NCBI RefSeq assembly: GCF_002863565.1
Contig: NZ_PGUW01000024.1
Location: 62,001-126,000 of the forward strand
DNA length: 64,000 bases
Direction of reading: 5' to 3'
DNA from: Bacillus sp. V5-8f
Lineage (GTDB): Bacteria; Bacillota; Bacilli; Bacillales; DSM-1321
Below, piece by piece: positions 18,142 through 28,434 of this stretch. A model generated the notes under the pieces. That model worked only from the letters and a program-made list of their open reading frames with translations, was not told where the DNA came from and made no database searches. The position numbers and the translations under genes are program-made. Numbering within the stretch: the stretch's first letter is position 1; each line of letters opens with the position of its first letter.

Positions 18142-19860
18142 ATGAAAGTGGAAGCGCTACCAGTGGTAATAGGGGAATACAACCTTCAGAATTATGATGA
18201 AACGTACAAGCAGTTTGAGTGGTCGGAAACAGAAAAGTCTTTTTCCTGGGCGGAAACAGGTAAGGTAAACCTGGCTTATGAAGCAATCGACCGCCATGCA
18301 GAATCTCACCGAAAAAATAAAATCGCTTTATATTATAGGGACGCAGAAAGGAATGAAAAATATACATTCAAGGAGATGAAAGAACTTTCCAACAAGGCTG
18401 GAAATGTGCTCAAGTCTTATGGAAACGTGGAAAAGGGCGACCGTGTCTTCATCTTTATGCCCCGTTCTCCTGAACTGTATTTCGCCCTTTTGGGTGCTGT
18501 TAAGCTGGGTGCGATCGTTGGCCCTCTATTCGAAGCGTTTATGGAAGGCGCGGTAAAAGACAGGCTGGAAGACAGTGAAGCAAAAGTTTTGATAACAACT
18601 CCTGATTTACTATCGCGGGTACCGGTGGCGGACCTTCCTGCTTTAAAGCATATTTTCCTTGTCGGCGAAAATATCGAAGAAGATACGATATACTTCGACT
18701 TTAAAAAGAAAATGAAGGAAGCTGATAAGAAGCTGAATGTTGAATGGGTAGACAGGGACGACGGCCTAATCCTGCATTATACTTCAGGTTCAACAGGAAA
18801 GCCAAAGGGAGTCCTTCACGTACATAATGCTATGATCCAGCACTATCAAACAGCCAAATGGGTGCTCGATCTTAAAGAAGATGATGTTTATTGGTGTACG
18901 GCTGATCCCGGCTGGGTAACCGGCACTTCGTATGGAATATTCGGGCCGTGGCTTACTGGAACATCTAATGTTGTAGTGGGAGGCCGATTCAAGCCTGAAT
19001 CATGGTACCAAACCATTGAGGATTTTGGTGTAACGGTTTGGTATAGTGCGCCTACTGCTTTCCGAATGCTGATGGGAGCGGGGGACGAGATCGTAAAAGG
19101 CTTCGACTTAAGCTCGCTGCGACATATTCTCAGCGTAGGGGAACCTCTAAACCCTGAGGTAGTCCGGTGGGGTATGAAGGTATTCCAGCTTCGTATCCAT
19201 GACACATGGTGGATGACGGAAACAGGGGCACAGGTGATCTGCAATTATCCGTGCATGGAAATTAAACCTGGCTCAATGGGAAAACCGATCCCAGGTGTAA
19301 AGGCTGCGATAGTAGATGATCAGGGGAACGAGCTACCGCCTTACAGAATGGGGAATCTTGCGGTTAAAAAAGGCTGGCCGTCAATGATGAACCAAATATG
19401 GAATAATCCACAAAAATACGAGTCTTATTTCATGCCGGGCGATTGGTATGTTTCAGGGGATTCTGCCTATATGGACGAAGATGGTTACTTCTGGTTCCAA
19501 GGCCGGGTTGATGATGTAATCATGACTGCCGGTGAACGCGTTGGCCCGTTTGAAGTAGAAAGCAAGCTTGTGGAACATCCGGCAATTGCTGAAGCAGGTG
19601 TTATTGGAAAGCCGGATCCGGTTCGCGGCGAAATCATTAAAGCATTCATCGCCTTGCGTGACGGTTATGAACCGAGCGATGAACTCATTGAAGAAATTCG
19701 ACAGTTTGTTAAGCAAGGACTTGCTGCACATGCGGCACCGCGAGAAATTGAGTTCCGGGATAAGCTGCCTAAAACCCGAAGCGGAAAGATCATGCGCCGT
19801 GTCTTAAAGGCTTGGGAATTAGATTTGCCAACAGGCGATTTATCAACGATGGAAGATTAA
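18142..19860 (+). CDS. acsA: Acetyl-coenzyme A synthetase
   Basis: Acetate + CoA + ATP to acetyl-CoA, the high-affinity route for acetate uptake and gluconeogenic growth. ANL-superfamily motifs are intact: YTSGSTGKPKG (P-loop, about residue 215), WWMTETGAQ, YVSGDSAYMDEDGYFWF, and the C-terminal PKTRSGK whose lysine is residue 549, the residue AcuA acetylates in B. subtilis. Length 572 matches exactly. The ATG has AAGGGGGAG upstream. Divergent from acuA with a clean sigma-A promoter and a cre in its first codons. Confidence 0.97.
   Translation: MKVEALPVVIGEYNLQNYDETYKQFEWSETEKSFSWAETGKVNLAYEAIDRHAESHRKNKIALYYRDAERNEKYTFKEMKELSNKAGNVLKSYGNVEKGDRVFIFMPRSPELYFALLGAVKLGAIVGPLFEAFMEGAVKDRLEDSEAKVLITTPDLLSRVPVADLPALKHIFLVGENIEEDTIYFDFKKKMKEADKKLNVEWVDRDDGLILHYTSGSTGKPKGVLHVHNAMIQHYQTAKWVLDLKEDDVYWCTADPGWVTGTSYGIFGPWLTGTSNVVVGGRFKPESWYQTIEDFGVTVWYSAPTAFRMLMGAGDEIVKGFDLSSLRHILSVGEPLNPEVVRWGMKVFQLRIHDTWWMTETGAQVICNYPCMEIKPGSMGKPIPGVKAAIVDDQGNELPPYRMGNLAVKKGWPSMMNQIWNNPQKYESYFMPGDWYVSGDSAYMDEDGYFWFQGRVDDVIMTAGERVGPFEVESKLVEHPAIAEAGVIGKPDPVRGEIIKAFIALRDGYEPSDELIEEIRQFVKQGLAAHAAPREIEFRDKLPKTRSGKIMRRVLKAWELDLPTGDLSTMED
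18149..18162. promoter_or_regulatory. CcpA-binding cre site in acsA
   Basis: TGGAAGCGCTACCA fits the cre consensus TGNAANCGNWWNCA, and is nearly palindromic. It overlaps codons 3-7 of acsA, downstream of the promoter, the position expected for roadblock repression. acsA and acuABC are known CcpA targets in B. subtilis. Confidence 0.8.
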
Positions 19861-19881
19861 TAAGGCTCTAATAAAAGAAAA

Positions 19882-19915
19882 GAAAAACCAAACCCTGCGG
19901 TTTGGTTTTCTTTTT
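19882..19915 (+). terminator. Terminator of acsA
   Basis: AAAACCAAACC-CTGC-GGTTTGGTTTT hairpin followed by a T-rich tract. Confidence 0.88.
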
Positions 19916-19999
19916 GAATAGTAAAAGGTTTCCCAGTATAATGTTGTTTCTTGCTTGAAGGTAAGATAATCTCAGCGGCTGTTCCTTTGTTCCAATTCA

Positions 20000-22732
20000 T
20001 CAACGCGTTACAATGTTAGAAGGGGGCGACTCATTACCTTCGATGTCAACCGCAGTCACTGAATGTGAGCCTCCGCGGCTGCCAAACGATAAGTTTCGAC
20101 CAGCCTTGACGATTCCTACTTTTTTGCCATTACTATATATCCTGTAGCCAATAACATCATTTTCAGGGTGTGGATCCCAAATAATTGTTCTTCCCTGCAT
20201 TCTCGCCGTTGGCGGGCTTGGCACTTTGCCGTTATCCTTTAGTACTGCAGCTGTAGAGCTGCCCTCGGTTTTATTGTTAGGTAACAAAGATCCCGGATTT
20301 ATAATATATCTGCCGCCAATTTGTTCAAAATTATTAGGATTCACGATAAAGCCAGTACTTGTAAACTCAGCGGGTGTGGAAGGCAGTGCAGCATATCTCC
20401 TGTTTCCAATCTGGACGAACAGGCCGCCCCCGGTTAAACCCTGATCCATTCGGCTTGGTACAAACTTTGCGATAAAGAGGTCTGTTTTTACCATTCCTGC
20501 TGCCTCACACGACTCGGAAGGCAACAGCCCTGAAGTGCTGCAAAAAGAACGTCTCACTATTCCTCCAGGCATTTCGAATCTTTTCTTCGGTGCAATTAAA
20601 TCTGGCTTAACCTTATATGTTTCATTCATTAATTTGGCCCATAAGTATATATTCCGTTTACTATAGGATAACCCATGATACGTTTGATCCAGAGATTTTG
20701 GGGTATCATAGCCTATCCAGGTTCCGAATGTTACATTTGGGTTGGAGGCAACGAACCAAGCATCTCTGAGATTTTGCGTAGTACCGGTCTTTCCTGCCCA
20801 ATCTGCGGAAAACGACAGCCGGTTTTTTAGTGAAGCTGCGGTTCCATTTGAAATGACATCTCTCATCATATCCAAGGTAAGATATGACGTTTGAGGTGTA
20901 AAGACATCCACTGGTTTGGGTTTATGCTGGTAGATCACCTTTCCGTCTTTTGACACAATTTTATCAATCAGATAGGCGTCTACGAACTTACCGCCATTTG
21001 CAAATGTCGCAAAAGCATTCACATTCTCCTCCACCGTAACCCCTTTTTGCATGCCGCCAAGCGACAAAGACATACTGCTATAGTCGTCCGGCGTGAGACT
21101 TGAGAAACCCATCTTTTCTAGGTATTTAATCGGCTGTTGATTTTTGATATCAGCGTAAAATAATGCGGCTGGAATGTTATAGGATTTGGCAAGTGCCTCC
21201 CGAGCAGTTGTCAATCCTGTATAACCACCTCCTGAATTAGTGGGTTTCCATGGTTTTGAGGAACCGTCATTGATGCTGATAGGCACATTGGCTTTAACCG
21301 AACCGGGCGCCAGTTTGCCTAGCTCTATGCCTGGGGCATAAACGAGGAGGGGCTTCATGGTAGAACCGTTTTGCCTTAACGCGTTGGTTGCATGGTTGGT
21401 TGCTTCCCTCTTATGGTCACGCCCGCCAACAAAGCTGATGATTCTTCCTGTTTTGTTTTCGATCAGCACAGCTCCTGTTTCCACAGGCTCCATCACGGTT
21501 TTCATTCGCCCTGTTTCAGCATCTTTTACCTCTTCCGGCTTTGCACTTCCATAGTACTGGTATTCATTTGCGGCTGCTTGCATTTGGTCATAAATTTTTT
21601 TATCAATCGTTGAATAGATTTTATATCCGTTTTGGTACAGGTTCCTATCAGCCAATTTCAAATATTGCTCTCTGAGATCTTTGTCTTCTTGTAGGTCGCT
21701 TTCTTCATAACCGGCTTGGGTAGCAAGAATTTTTGAAAGAACATCAATGGAGCGCTTTTCAATTTCATATGTAACCCATGGATATTCTTCGGTTGGTGAA
21801 GCCTTTTTGCCAATAAAATCTTTTGTTATATCATAACTAAGAGCGCTTCGGTATTCTGATTCGGAGATGTAATTCCCGTCACGCATCCGTTTTAAGACGG
21901 TTTTCATCCTGGATAACCCCGGTTCCAAATCATCCTTAATTGTACCCTTTTGAGTATAAGGCGTATATCCGAAAGGGCTCTGGGGCAATCCTGCAATAAA
22001 TGCTGATTGAGGGATATTCAAATCTTTGGCACTCTTGCCGAAGATGCCTTCTGCGGCCGCTTGCACACCGGCAATGTTGCGGCCAGAGGAATTTCTTCCG
22101 AACGTCGAGACATTGAGATAGGTTTGTAATATCTCATCCTTTTCAAAGAATTTTTCCACTCTAAGTGCAAGCAGAATTTCTTTTGCTTTTCTTTCAAAGG
22201 AAACCTCATTGGTTAGGATTTGGTTTTTGATCAGCTGTTGGGTAAGGGTACTTCCTCCTGACTGTACGGAAGAATTTGTTATTTCCTGGAGAATCGCTCG
22301 CATGATGGCTTTGGGCACCACACCGTCATGTTCATAAAAGTATTCATCCTCGGTGGCGATTACCGCATTGGAAAGATGTTTCGATATTTGGCCAAGCGTA
22401 ATTTCTTCCCGCTCGAGGTCTGTTTTCAGTTTGCCGAGATATACATTATTGGCAAAATAAATTTCCGAAGTCTCCTCATAATTGTAAATATCTTTTCTTA
22501 GTTCGCTTTTGGTCCGGATTGGTTCATCCTTCACTATCGCGGCAAAATAGCCGGCCCCAACTCCCCCGGCAAAGGAAAGACCAACAATGATCAAAATAAT
22601 GGATAAAAGAAATAAGTTCCAAATAACACCATACGTAATCCGGGAATATTTTCTTGTCTTTTTGTCACGGAGAAATGCCGTGATTCGCTTCCACTTTGAT
22701 GGCAGTTGGCCATCCGGATTGGTTGTCATCAT
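20000..22732 (-). CDS. Class A penicillin-binding protein (glycosyltransferase/transpeptidase)
   Basis: A 910-residue bifunctional peptidoglycan synthase: short cytoplasmic part, one membrane anchor (about 35-65), GT51 glycosyltransferase (catalytic Glu128 in EDEYFYEHDG; STLTQQLIKN), then a transpeptidase with Ser457-T-M-K460, S517-Y-N and K648-T-G. After about residue 828 there is a fibronectin-III-like module (PPTARMQGRTIIWDPHPEND, YRIYSNGKKVG, VTAVDIEGNES). Start ATG follows GGGGGAGGGATG. In B. subtilis acsA and tyrS are neighbours without such a gene, so this is a lineage-specific placement. Closest named relatives are PBP1A/PbpG-type enzymes; the exact ortholog is uncertain. Confidence 0.9.
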   Translation of the reverse strand: MMTTNPDGQLPSKWKRITAFLRDKKTRKYSRITYGVIWNLFLLSIILIIVGLSFAGGVGAGYFAAIVKDEPIRTKSELRKDIYNYEETSEIYFANNVYLGKLKTDLEREEITLGQISKHLSNAVIATEDEYFYEHDGVVPKAIMRAILQEITNSSVQSGGSTLTQQLIKNQILTNEVSFERKAKEILLALRVEKFFEKDEILQTYLNVSTFGRNSSGRNIAGVQAAAEGIFGKSAKDLNIPQSAFIAGLPQSPFGYTPYTQKGTIKDDLEPGLSRMKTVLKRMRDGNYISESEYRSALSYDITKDFIGKKASPTEEYPWVTYEIEKRSIDVLSKILATQAGYEESDLQEDKDLREQYLKLADRNLYQNGYKIYSTIDKKIYDQMQAAANEYQYYGSAKPEEVKDAETGRMKTVMEPVETGAVLIENKTGRIISFVGGRDHKREATNHATNALRQNGSTMKPLLVYAPGIELGKLAPGSVKANVPISINDGSSKPWKPTNSGGGYTGLTTAREALAKSYNIPAALFYADIKNQQPIKYLEKMGFSSLTPDDYSSMSLSLGGMQKGVTVEENVNAFATFANGGKFVDAYLIDKIVSKDGKVIYQHKPKPVDVFTPQTSYLTLDMMRDVISNGTAASLKNRLSFSADWAGKTGTTQNLRDAWFVASNPNVTFGTWIGYDTPKSLDQTYHGLSYSKRNIYLWAKLMNETYKVKPDLIAPKKRFEMPGGIVRRSFCSTSGLLPSESCEAAGMVKTDLFIAKFVPSRMDQGLTGGGLFVQIGNRRYAALPSTPAEFTSTGFIVNPNNFEQIGGRYIINPGSLLPNNKTEGSSTAAVLKDNGKVPSPPTARMQGRTIIWDPHPENDVIGYRIYSNGKKVGIVKAGRNLSFGSRGGSHSVTAVDIEGNESPPSNIVTR

Positions 22733-22823
22733 ATCATCCCTCCCCCGAAATCAACCTACATTATAGCATATTACCGTTACATTTAAGTTACATAGCCAAC
22801 CGCTCAGAGCCTTAAGCAGCAAG

Positions 22824-22852
22824 TTGACATTCGTTTTAATATATGGTAAAAA
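22824..22852 (+). promoter_or_regulatory. tyrS promoter
   Basis: TTGACA, 17-base spacer, TAAAAA, just upstream of the T-box leader. Confidence 0.6.
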
Positions 22853-22884
22853 TTCATTATTATTAAAACTCAATTTTTTCAATG

Positions 22885-23128
22885 GCTATGACAGGACCCA
22901 GTAGTGGCTTCATCCCTGTTTCAGAGAGCTGGTGGTTGGTGCGAACCGGTACAAATGGAGAGACGAATTACTTCCTTGAGCATTTGCTGTGAACTTAATG
23001 CGCTTCCGGGCGTTTAGTAGCAGTAAACGGCAGCGACCGTTATCGTTTAAAGTGGAGGATAAATGATCCTCAAGTTGGGTGGTACCGCGAATTTTTTCGT
23101 CCCTTCAGTTGCTGAAGGGGCGTTTTTA
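22885..23128 (+). promoter_or_regulatory. T-box riboswitch, tyrosine-specific, with terminator
   Basis: The conserved T-box TTGGGTGGTACCGCG is at 23075-23089 and is followed by a terminator stem CGTCCCTTCAG / CTGAAGGGGCG (23098-23122) and T5. The upstream stem I has the AGTA-containing arm (CCAGTAGTGGC) and a specifier loop with TAC (22968-22970), the tyrosine codon. Uncharged tRNA-Tyr would pair with TAC and the T-box side bulge, favouring antitermination and tyrS expression. This leader fills the 440-base gap between the PBP gene and tyrS. Confidence 0.9.
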
Positions 23129-23146
23129 TTTGCCTAATATTTTTAA

Positions 23147-24430
<1,284 letters not shown>

Positions 24431-24433
24431 TGG

Positions 24434-24475
24434 TATAGAAGAAGCAGGCTCTTCGGTGAGCCTGCTTCTTCTATA
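24434..24475 (+). terminator. Hairpin downstream of tyrS
   Basis: 18-bp perfect stem TATAGAAGAAGCAGGCTC with its complement around TTCGGT. The stem end is TTCTTCT, with no separate T-run after it, so it may act as terminator or as a 3'-end stabiliser. Confidence 0.7.
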
Positions 24476-24530
24476 AAGCAGGAGATATTTTAAAAACAAA
24501 GGTTTTTTTACTTGATAGTAAAATTTATTC

Positions 24531-24563
24531 AAAACAAAAAACCCCCATCCGAAGATGAGGGTT
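24531..24563 (-). terminator. Terminator of rpsD
   Basis: Read on the minus strand: AACCCTCATC-TTCG-GATGGGGGTT followed by T-rich sequence. Confidence 0.88.
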
Positions 24564-24570
24564 CTCGTTA

Positions 24571-25173
24571 TTAACGAGAGTAGAATTCAACGATAAGAGC
24601 TTCGTTGATTTCAGCAGGCAATTCAGAGCGTTCTGGTAAACGAGTGAATGTACCTTCCAATTTATCAGCATCAAAAGTCAAGTAATCTGGAACGAAGTTG
24701 TTTACTTCGATAGATTCTTTAACAGTATCAAGGTTGCGTGACTTTTCACGAACACTGATTGTTTGGCCAGGAGCTACTCTGTAAGATGGAATGTCAACGC
24801 GTTGTCCATCAACAGTGATATGTCCGTGGTTTACAAGCTGGCGTGCTGCACGGCGAGTGCGAGCAAGGCCAAGACGGTAAACAACGTTATCAAGGCGTGA
24901 TTCAAGAAGTACCATGAAGTTTTCACCGTGCTTACCTTGAAGTTTTCCGGCTTTATCGAATAAAGTACGGAATTGGCGCTCATTTACACCATACATGTGA
25001 CGAAGCTTTTGCTTCTCCTGTAATTGCATTCCGTATTCGGAAACCTTTTTACGTTGATTTGGACCATGTTGTCCAGGAGCGTAAGGACGCTTTTCTAATT
25101 CTTTACCAGTTCCGCTTAAAGAAATTCCCAGACGGCGGGATAATTTCCAGCTTGGGCCAGTATAACGAGCCAT
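24571..25173 (-). CDS. rpsD: 30S ribosomal protein S4
   Basis: Primary 16S rRNA-binding protein that nucleates the 30S body and usually represses its own synthesis. [20 protein letters not shown] at the start, the Bacillus-type [17 protein letters not shown], and the S4 domain ([34 protein letters not shown]) are all typical. The start at 25173 is fixed by AAGGAGGAGTC upstream and the 200-residue length; the frame continues 23 codons upstream through the leader. The protein has no zinc-binding cysteines in its N-terminal part, the C-minus form. Confidence 0.97.
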   Translation of the reverse strand: MARYTGPSWKLSRRLGISLSGTGKELEKRPYAPGQHGPNQRKKVSEYGMQLQEKQKLRHMYGVNERQFRTLFDKAGKLQGKHGENFMVLLESRLDNVVYRLGLARTRRAARQLVNHGHITVDGQRVDIPSYRVAPGQTISVREKSRNLDTVKESIEVNNFVPDYLTFDADKLEGTFTRLPERSELPAEINEALIVEFYSR

Positions 25174-25354
25174 GAATGACTCCTCCTTCAATGTTTTTAT
25201 TTGGGTAAAATAAAAACCGGTTGTGAATACAATCATGCCCATTTTGTTTTCATGTACCTTCGCCCTAGCAGCAGAGGGTTACGCGATACACCTCTATGAA
25301 AGAGGAACAAAATGAAACATAAAGGCTACACAATAGGCTGCAATATTTTACACA
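25174..25354 (-). ncRNA. rpsD 5' leader, probable S4 autoregulatory region
   Basis: About 180 bases separate the predicted transcription start from rpsD, with hairpin-forming pieces such as CCTCTTTCATAGAGG. Firmicute rpsD leaders bind S4 to repress translation; the structure here was inferred from position and not folded. With the promoters on either side this explains most of the 476-base gap between rpsD and the next gene; I see no other gene in it. Confidence 0.45.
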
Positions 25355-25360
25355 AAGAAT

Positions 25361-25390
25361 ATTATATATTTTTTCTTCGATCCCTGTCAA
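25361..25390 (-). promoter_or_regulatory. rpsD promoter
   Basis: Minus strand TTGACA (25385-25390), 18-base spacer, TATAAT (25361-25366). Confidence 0.78.
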
Positions 25391-25649
25391 GGGCATTTTA
25401 ATAATATAAAAATAGACGAAGTAATAGGATTCCGACAAGGACAATTTCACTTATGAAACGAAATAGACATAAATTTTTGAAGAATTTTTGTTTGCCAAGG
25501 TTTATAATGAAATAGAAGAAATCATTTTATTAAATAAGATTCGTTATAATTTTACTACAACACATAGAGATTAGGACTTGGCTAACTTCAACACAGCACA
25601 TGTTTTATGATAAAAGCGAATTTTAAATGAAAGGCAACCGCTTATAGGG

Positions 25650-27524
25650 ATGAGAGAGATGGAACATCAAAAAACTCAATTGCTTTATGATTTAAGGACA
25701 ATTTTTTTTGAAAATATGGATTTGACGAACGGAAATGTCCAATATGACCGGTTTGTCCGAACCCTGCTTTTAGCAATTAAACGGTCGCTTGCAGTCCAGG
25801 AAGTGACATTCTTTAAACGTGATGACTGGCAACAGCGTGTATTCATAGAGGCCTCCACGGAAAGCAGCTTGGACAATCATATGTTTGATTGCGATAAATT
25901 ATATGTGGCCATGGAAAGTGCAGTTGGGAAACGTTATTTTTATAATGACCATCCTGTTCCTGAGTTGCAGGAATATCAAGCTCTTCTGCCCATCAAAGAA
26001 AAAAGGGGGATTACGGGACTTGTCGCTGTTAAAGAACAAACCAAGGGATCCCTGTCAAGAATCGGCCCTGAAGCAGCTCAGCTTTTAACCGATGAATGCA
26101 TCAAGCTTCTTGAAACCGCCTTTAATCTTAATAAGGTCGTGTTCGAGGAAAAACGGTATAAACAATTGTTCAGGGTAACAGAGAAATTTCATTCTTCGAT
26201 GAGTATGGATGCCGTGCTAGGCGAAATTATCAATACGCTACTGGAAGTCTATCCATTCTTCACTTATTACCTGATGCTGTCCCATGATAATAACAATCAT
26301 GCAAATCTGCCAATTAAGGACTTGGAATATGACAGTGAAAATGTTGCGGCAATGCAGGCCTTCGTAACTGGTACAGTGCAATTTGAGGATTCGTTGGCAG
26401 CGAAAAGGTCAGTTCTTTATGCTCCCCTTAAAGGAAAACAAGGTGTTTATGGTGTTCTGCAAGTAATAGCGCCTAATTCACTTGTGTTTCCGGAAAATGA
26501 AGTAGGGTTTATTTCCTTGCTTGCAAATACGGCAGGAAGCGCTCTTGAGAATGCCCAGCTATATCAACAGTCTAAAAGGCTTATTTCTGATCTCCAGCTT
26601 ATCAATGAAACATCGCACCGGTTAAATTCCAACCTTCGCTTAAGTGAAACGATGAGTTATATGAGGGAACAAATTGTTAAATCCTTCAATGCCAGTGAGG
26701 TCGGATTTATTTTCCTTCTTCCAAACGGAGACGTACAGCCTCTAACAGGGAGCTCGGAGTTTTTCCAGACCAAGGAAGCCGAACATTATATCCGCTATTC
26801 AAAAGAGAAGATTGATTTTGATAAGGAATCCCTGTTTATCGGTGATTTATCGCTTCAGAATTTGAACGGAAAGATGAGATATCGCTCCTTAATGGCTGTT
26901 CCAATGATCCAAAGCAGTTCCCTGAGGGGATTTTCAGTTGTCCTTCACGAAGAGCCGTATTTTTTTCCCTTTGAAATGTTTAAATTGCTTCAGTCCCTCA
27001 TTCACCATTCCACCCTTGCTTTGACGAACTCCATGCTCCGCGAGGAACTTGAAAAAATGGTCATAACTGACCATCTGACACGACTGTATTCGCGCAGCTA
27101 TCTGGATGAAAAAATTCTTCAATCAATGAATGAAGATGAAGAAGGAACGTTCATATTAATTGATATAGATGATTTCAAAAAGGTAAATGACACGTATGGG
27201 CATCAGGTAGGAGACGAAATATTGATCCAGGTTGCCCAGTTGATCCATGGCAACATCCGTGAATCCGACATTGGTGCAAGATGGGGCGGAGAAGAACTGG
27301 CCATCTATTTGCCAAGACTTCCGCTTCAGGTAGGTGTAAGCATTGCCCAGCGGCTTTTGAAAAAAGTCAGTGAGCTTTCCAACCCGAAAGTAACTATATC
27401 CTGCGGGGTGTCTTACTGGAAAAAGGACAGGATGGATGATGCCAAGGCATTGTTCAAGCGAGCTGATGAGGCTTTGTATCTTGCGAAAAATACGGGAAAG
27501 AATAAAGTTGAAGTGTTAAATTAA
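25650..27524 (+). CDS. dgcP: Diguanylate cyclase with GAF domains (DgcP/YtrP-like)
   Basis: A 624-residue cytoplasmic protein making cyclic di-GMP from GTP. The N-terminal 450 residues hold GAF-like sensor domains (e.g. ISLLANTAGSALENAQLYQQ ending one of them). The GGDEF domain starts near residue 465 (VITDHLTRLYSRSYLDEKI) with DIDDFKKVNDTYGHQVGDE and the active-site loop RWGGEEL. An RxxD inhibitory site, RESD, lies five residues before GGEEL, so product inhibition is likely. No membrane segment is seen. The start is either 25650 or the ATG at 25659; both have only a weak GGGATGAGAG site. Neighbourhood rpsD-dgcP-ytsP matches B. subtilis. Confidence 0.9.
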   Translation: MREMEHQKTQLLYDLRTIFFENMDLTNGNVQYDRFVRTLLLAIKRSLAVQEVTFFKRDDWQQRVFIEASTESSLDNHMFDCDKLYVAMESAVGKRYFYNDHPVPELQEYQALLPIKEKRGITGLVAVKEQTKGSLSRIGPEAAQLLTDECIKLLETAFNLNKVVFEEKRYKQLFRVTEKFHSSMSMDAVLGEIINTLLEVYPFFTYYLMLSHDNNNHANLPIKDLEYDSENVAAMQAFVTGTVQFEDSLAAKRSVLYAPLKGKQGVYGVLQVIAPNSLVFPENEVGFISLLANTAGSALENAQLYQQSKRLISDLQLINETSHRLNSNLRLSETMSYMREQIVKSFNASEVGFIFLLPNGDVQPLTGSSEFFQTKEAEHYIRYSKEKIDFDKESLFIGDLSLQNLNGKMRYRSLMAVPMIQSSSLRGFSVVLHEEPYFFPFEMFKLLQSLIHHSTLALTNSMLREELEKMVITDHLTRLYSRSYLDEKILQSMNEDEEGTFILIDIDDFKKVNDTYGHQVGDEILIQVAQLIHGNIRESDIGARWGGEELAIYLPRLPLQVGVSIAQRLLKKVSELSNPKVTISCGVSYWKKDRMDDAKALFKRADEALYLAKNTGKNKVEVLN

Positions 27525-27590
27525 AAAGGTCACTGGCTGCCCTTTTATAATGAGCCGGCTAACATCTGCCTTGTCCAGTGGCAGAGTTTC

Positions 27591-27696
27591 GTCCTTCATC
27601 TTGGGCTATGAAGGACAAAATCTGTGCAACCAGGAAGCAAAATGTCCTTCAACGGGGTTATGAAGAACAAAATCCTAGCCACGGGAAGGAAAAGTC
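27591..27696. repeat. Tandem imperfect 53-bp hairpin repeat
   Basis: Two adjacent units, each with GTCCTTCA..., a short loop, TATGAAG(G/A)ACAAAATC and an A/G-rich tail, at 27591-27643 and 27644-27696. Each can fold on itself (unit 1: GTCCTTCAT with ATGAAGGAC). It occupies the middle of the 362-base gap between dgcP and ytsP; no coding frame with a ribosome binding site is visible there. A weak hairpin CACCAC/GTGGTG with T4 (27780-27805) follows on the plus strand. Confidence 0.6.
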
Positions 27697-27823
27697 ATGT
27701 CAGCAGCAAGAAATGCTTCCTTCAAAAATCTTCGCAGCCATAAACAATTAAGCTCTTCTTGGTGATATGAACGACTAGGCACCACTTTCCTTCTTGTGGT
27801 GTTTTAGCGTTCCTTGACCAAAT

Positions 27824-27866
27824 AAAAACCCGGCGGACCCAAATCAAAGAGGGTTCGCCGGGTTTT
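27824..27866 (-). terminator. Terminator of ytsP
   Basis: Stem AAACCCGGCGAACCC with its complement (one G-U pair) around a 10-base loop, followed on the minus strand by T5. Confidence 0.88.
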
Positions 27867-27886
27867 GTGTTGGCTCCACTTTTTAA

Positions 27887-28366
27887 TTAAATGTGCTTAG
27901 CGAGAATATCAACATATTTTTCAAGCATCAATTGATCCATTTCGTCAAACCTGTTTTTGATCGGGCTGTCAATGTCTAGAACACCAATCAATTCCTCATT
28001 TTTGATGATCGGTACAACGATTTCAGATTGTGAAGCTGCATCACAGGCTATATGCCCGGGGAATAAATGCACGTCTTGTACACGCACTGTTTTTCTGTGC
28101 AGAGCGGAAGAGCCGCAAACGCCCTTGCCAAAAGGGATTCTTACACAGGCCGGTAAGCCCTGGAAGGGACCAAGAACTAATTCTTCCCCCGCGGACAAAT
28201 AAAATCCTACCCAGTTGACTTGATCCAAGAACTGATTAAGCAGGGAGGCAGCATTGCTTAAATTGGCAATCCTGTCCGTTTCATCTTCTACTAACGCGGC
28301 AAGCTGCTTCAGTACAAGCTCGTAATTTTCTTCCTTCGTTCCTTTGTATAATTCGACATTAAACAT
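27887..28366 (-). CDS. Free methionine-(R)-sulfoxide reductase (GAF domain)
   Basis: A 159-residue single GAF-domain enzyme (YtsP/fRMsr family) that reduces free methionine-R-sulfoxide. The three family cysteines are all present with canonical spacing: LPAC, then KGVC ten residues on, then HIAC 24 residues on. The acidic GVLDIDSP near the C-terminus is also typical. The start at 28366 is chosen because AAGGTGGT precedes it; an ATG seven codons upstream lacks a site. Monocistronic, with its own terminator. Confidence 0.92.
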   Translation of the reverse strand: MFNVELYKGTKEENYELVLKQLAALVEDETDRIANLSNAASLLNQFLDQVNWVGFYLSAGEELVLGPFQGLPACVRIPFGKGVCGSSALHRKTVRVQDVHLFPGHIACDAASQSEIVVPIIKNEELIGVLDIDSPIKNRFDEMDQLMLEKYVDILAKHI

Positions 28367-28434
28367 GAACAACCACCTTACTTCCACTTAAAATTACAGC
28401 TATCCCCATCAATTCCATCTAACCGTAAACAACG

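Noticed and set aside
27591..27696. CRISPR array
   Set aside because: Only two imperfect units that are contiguous, with no unique spacers and no cas genes.
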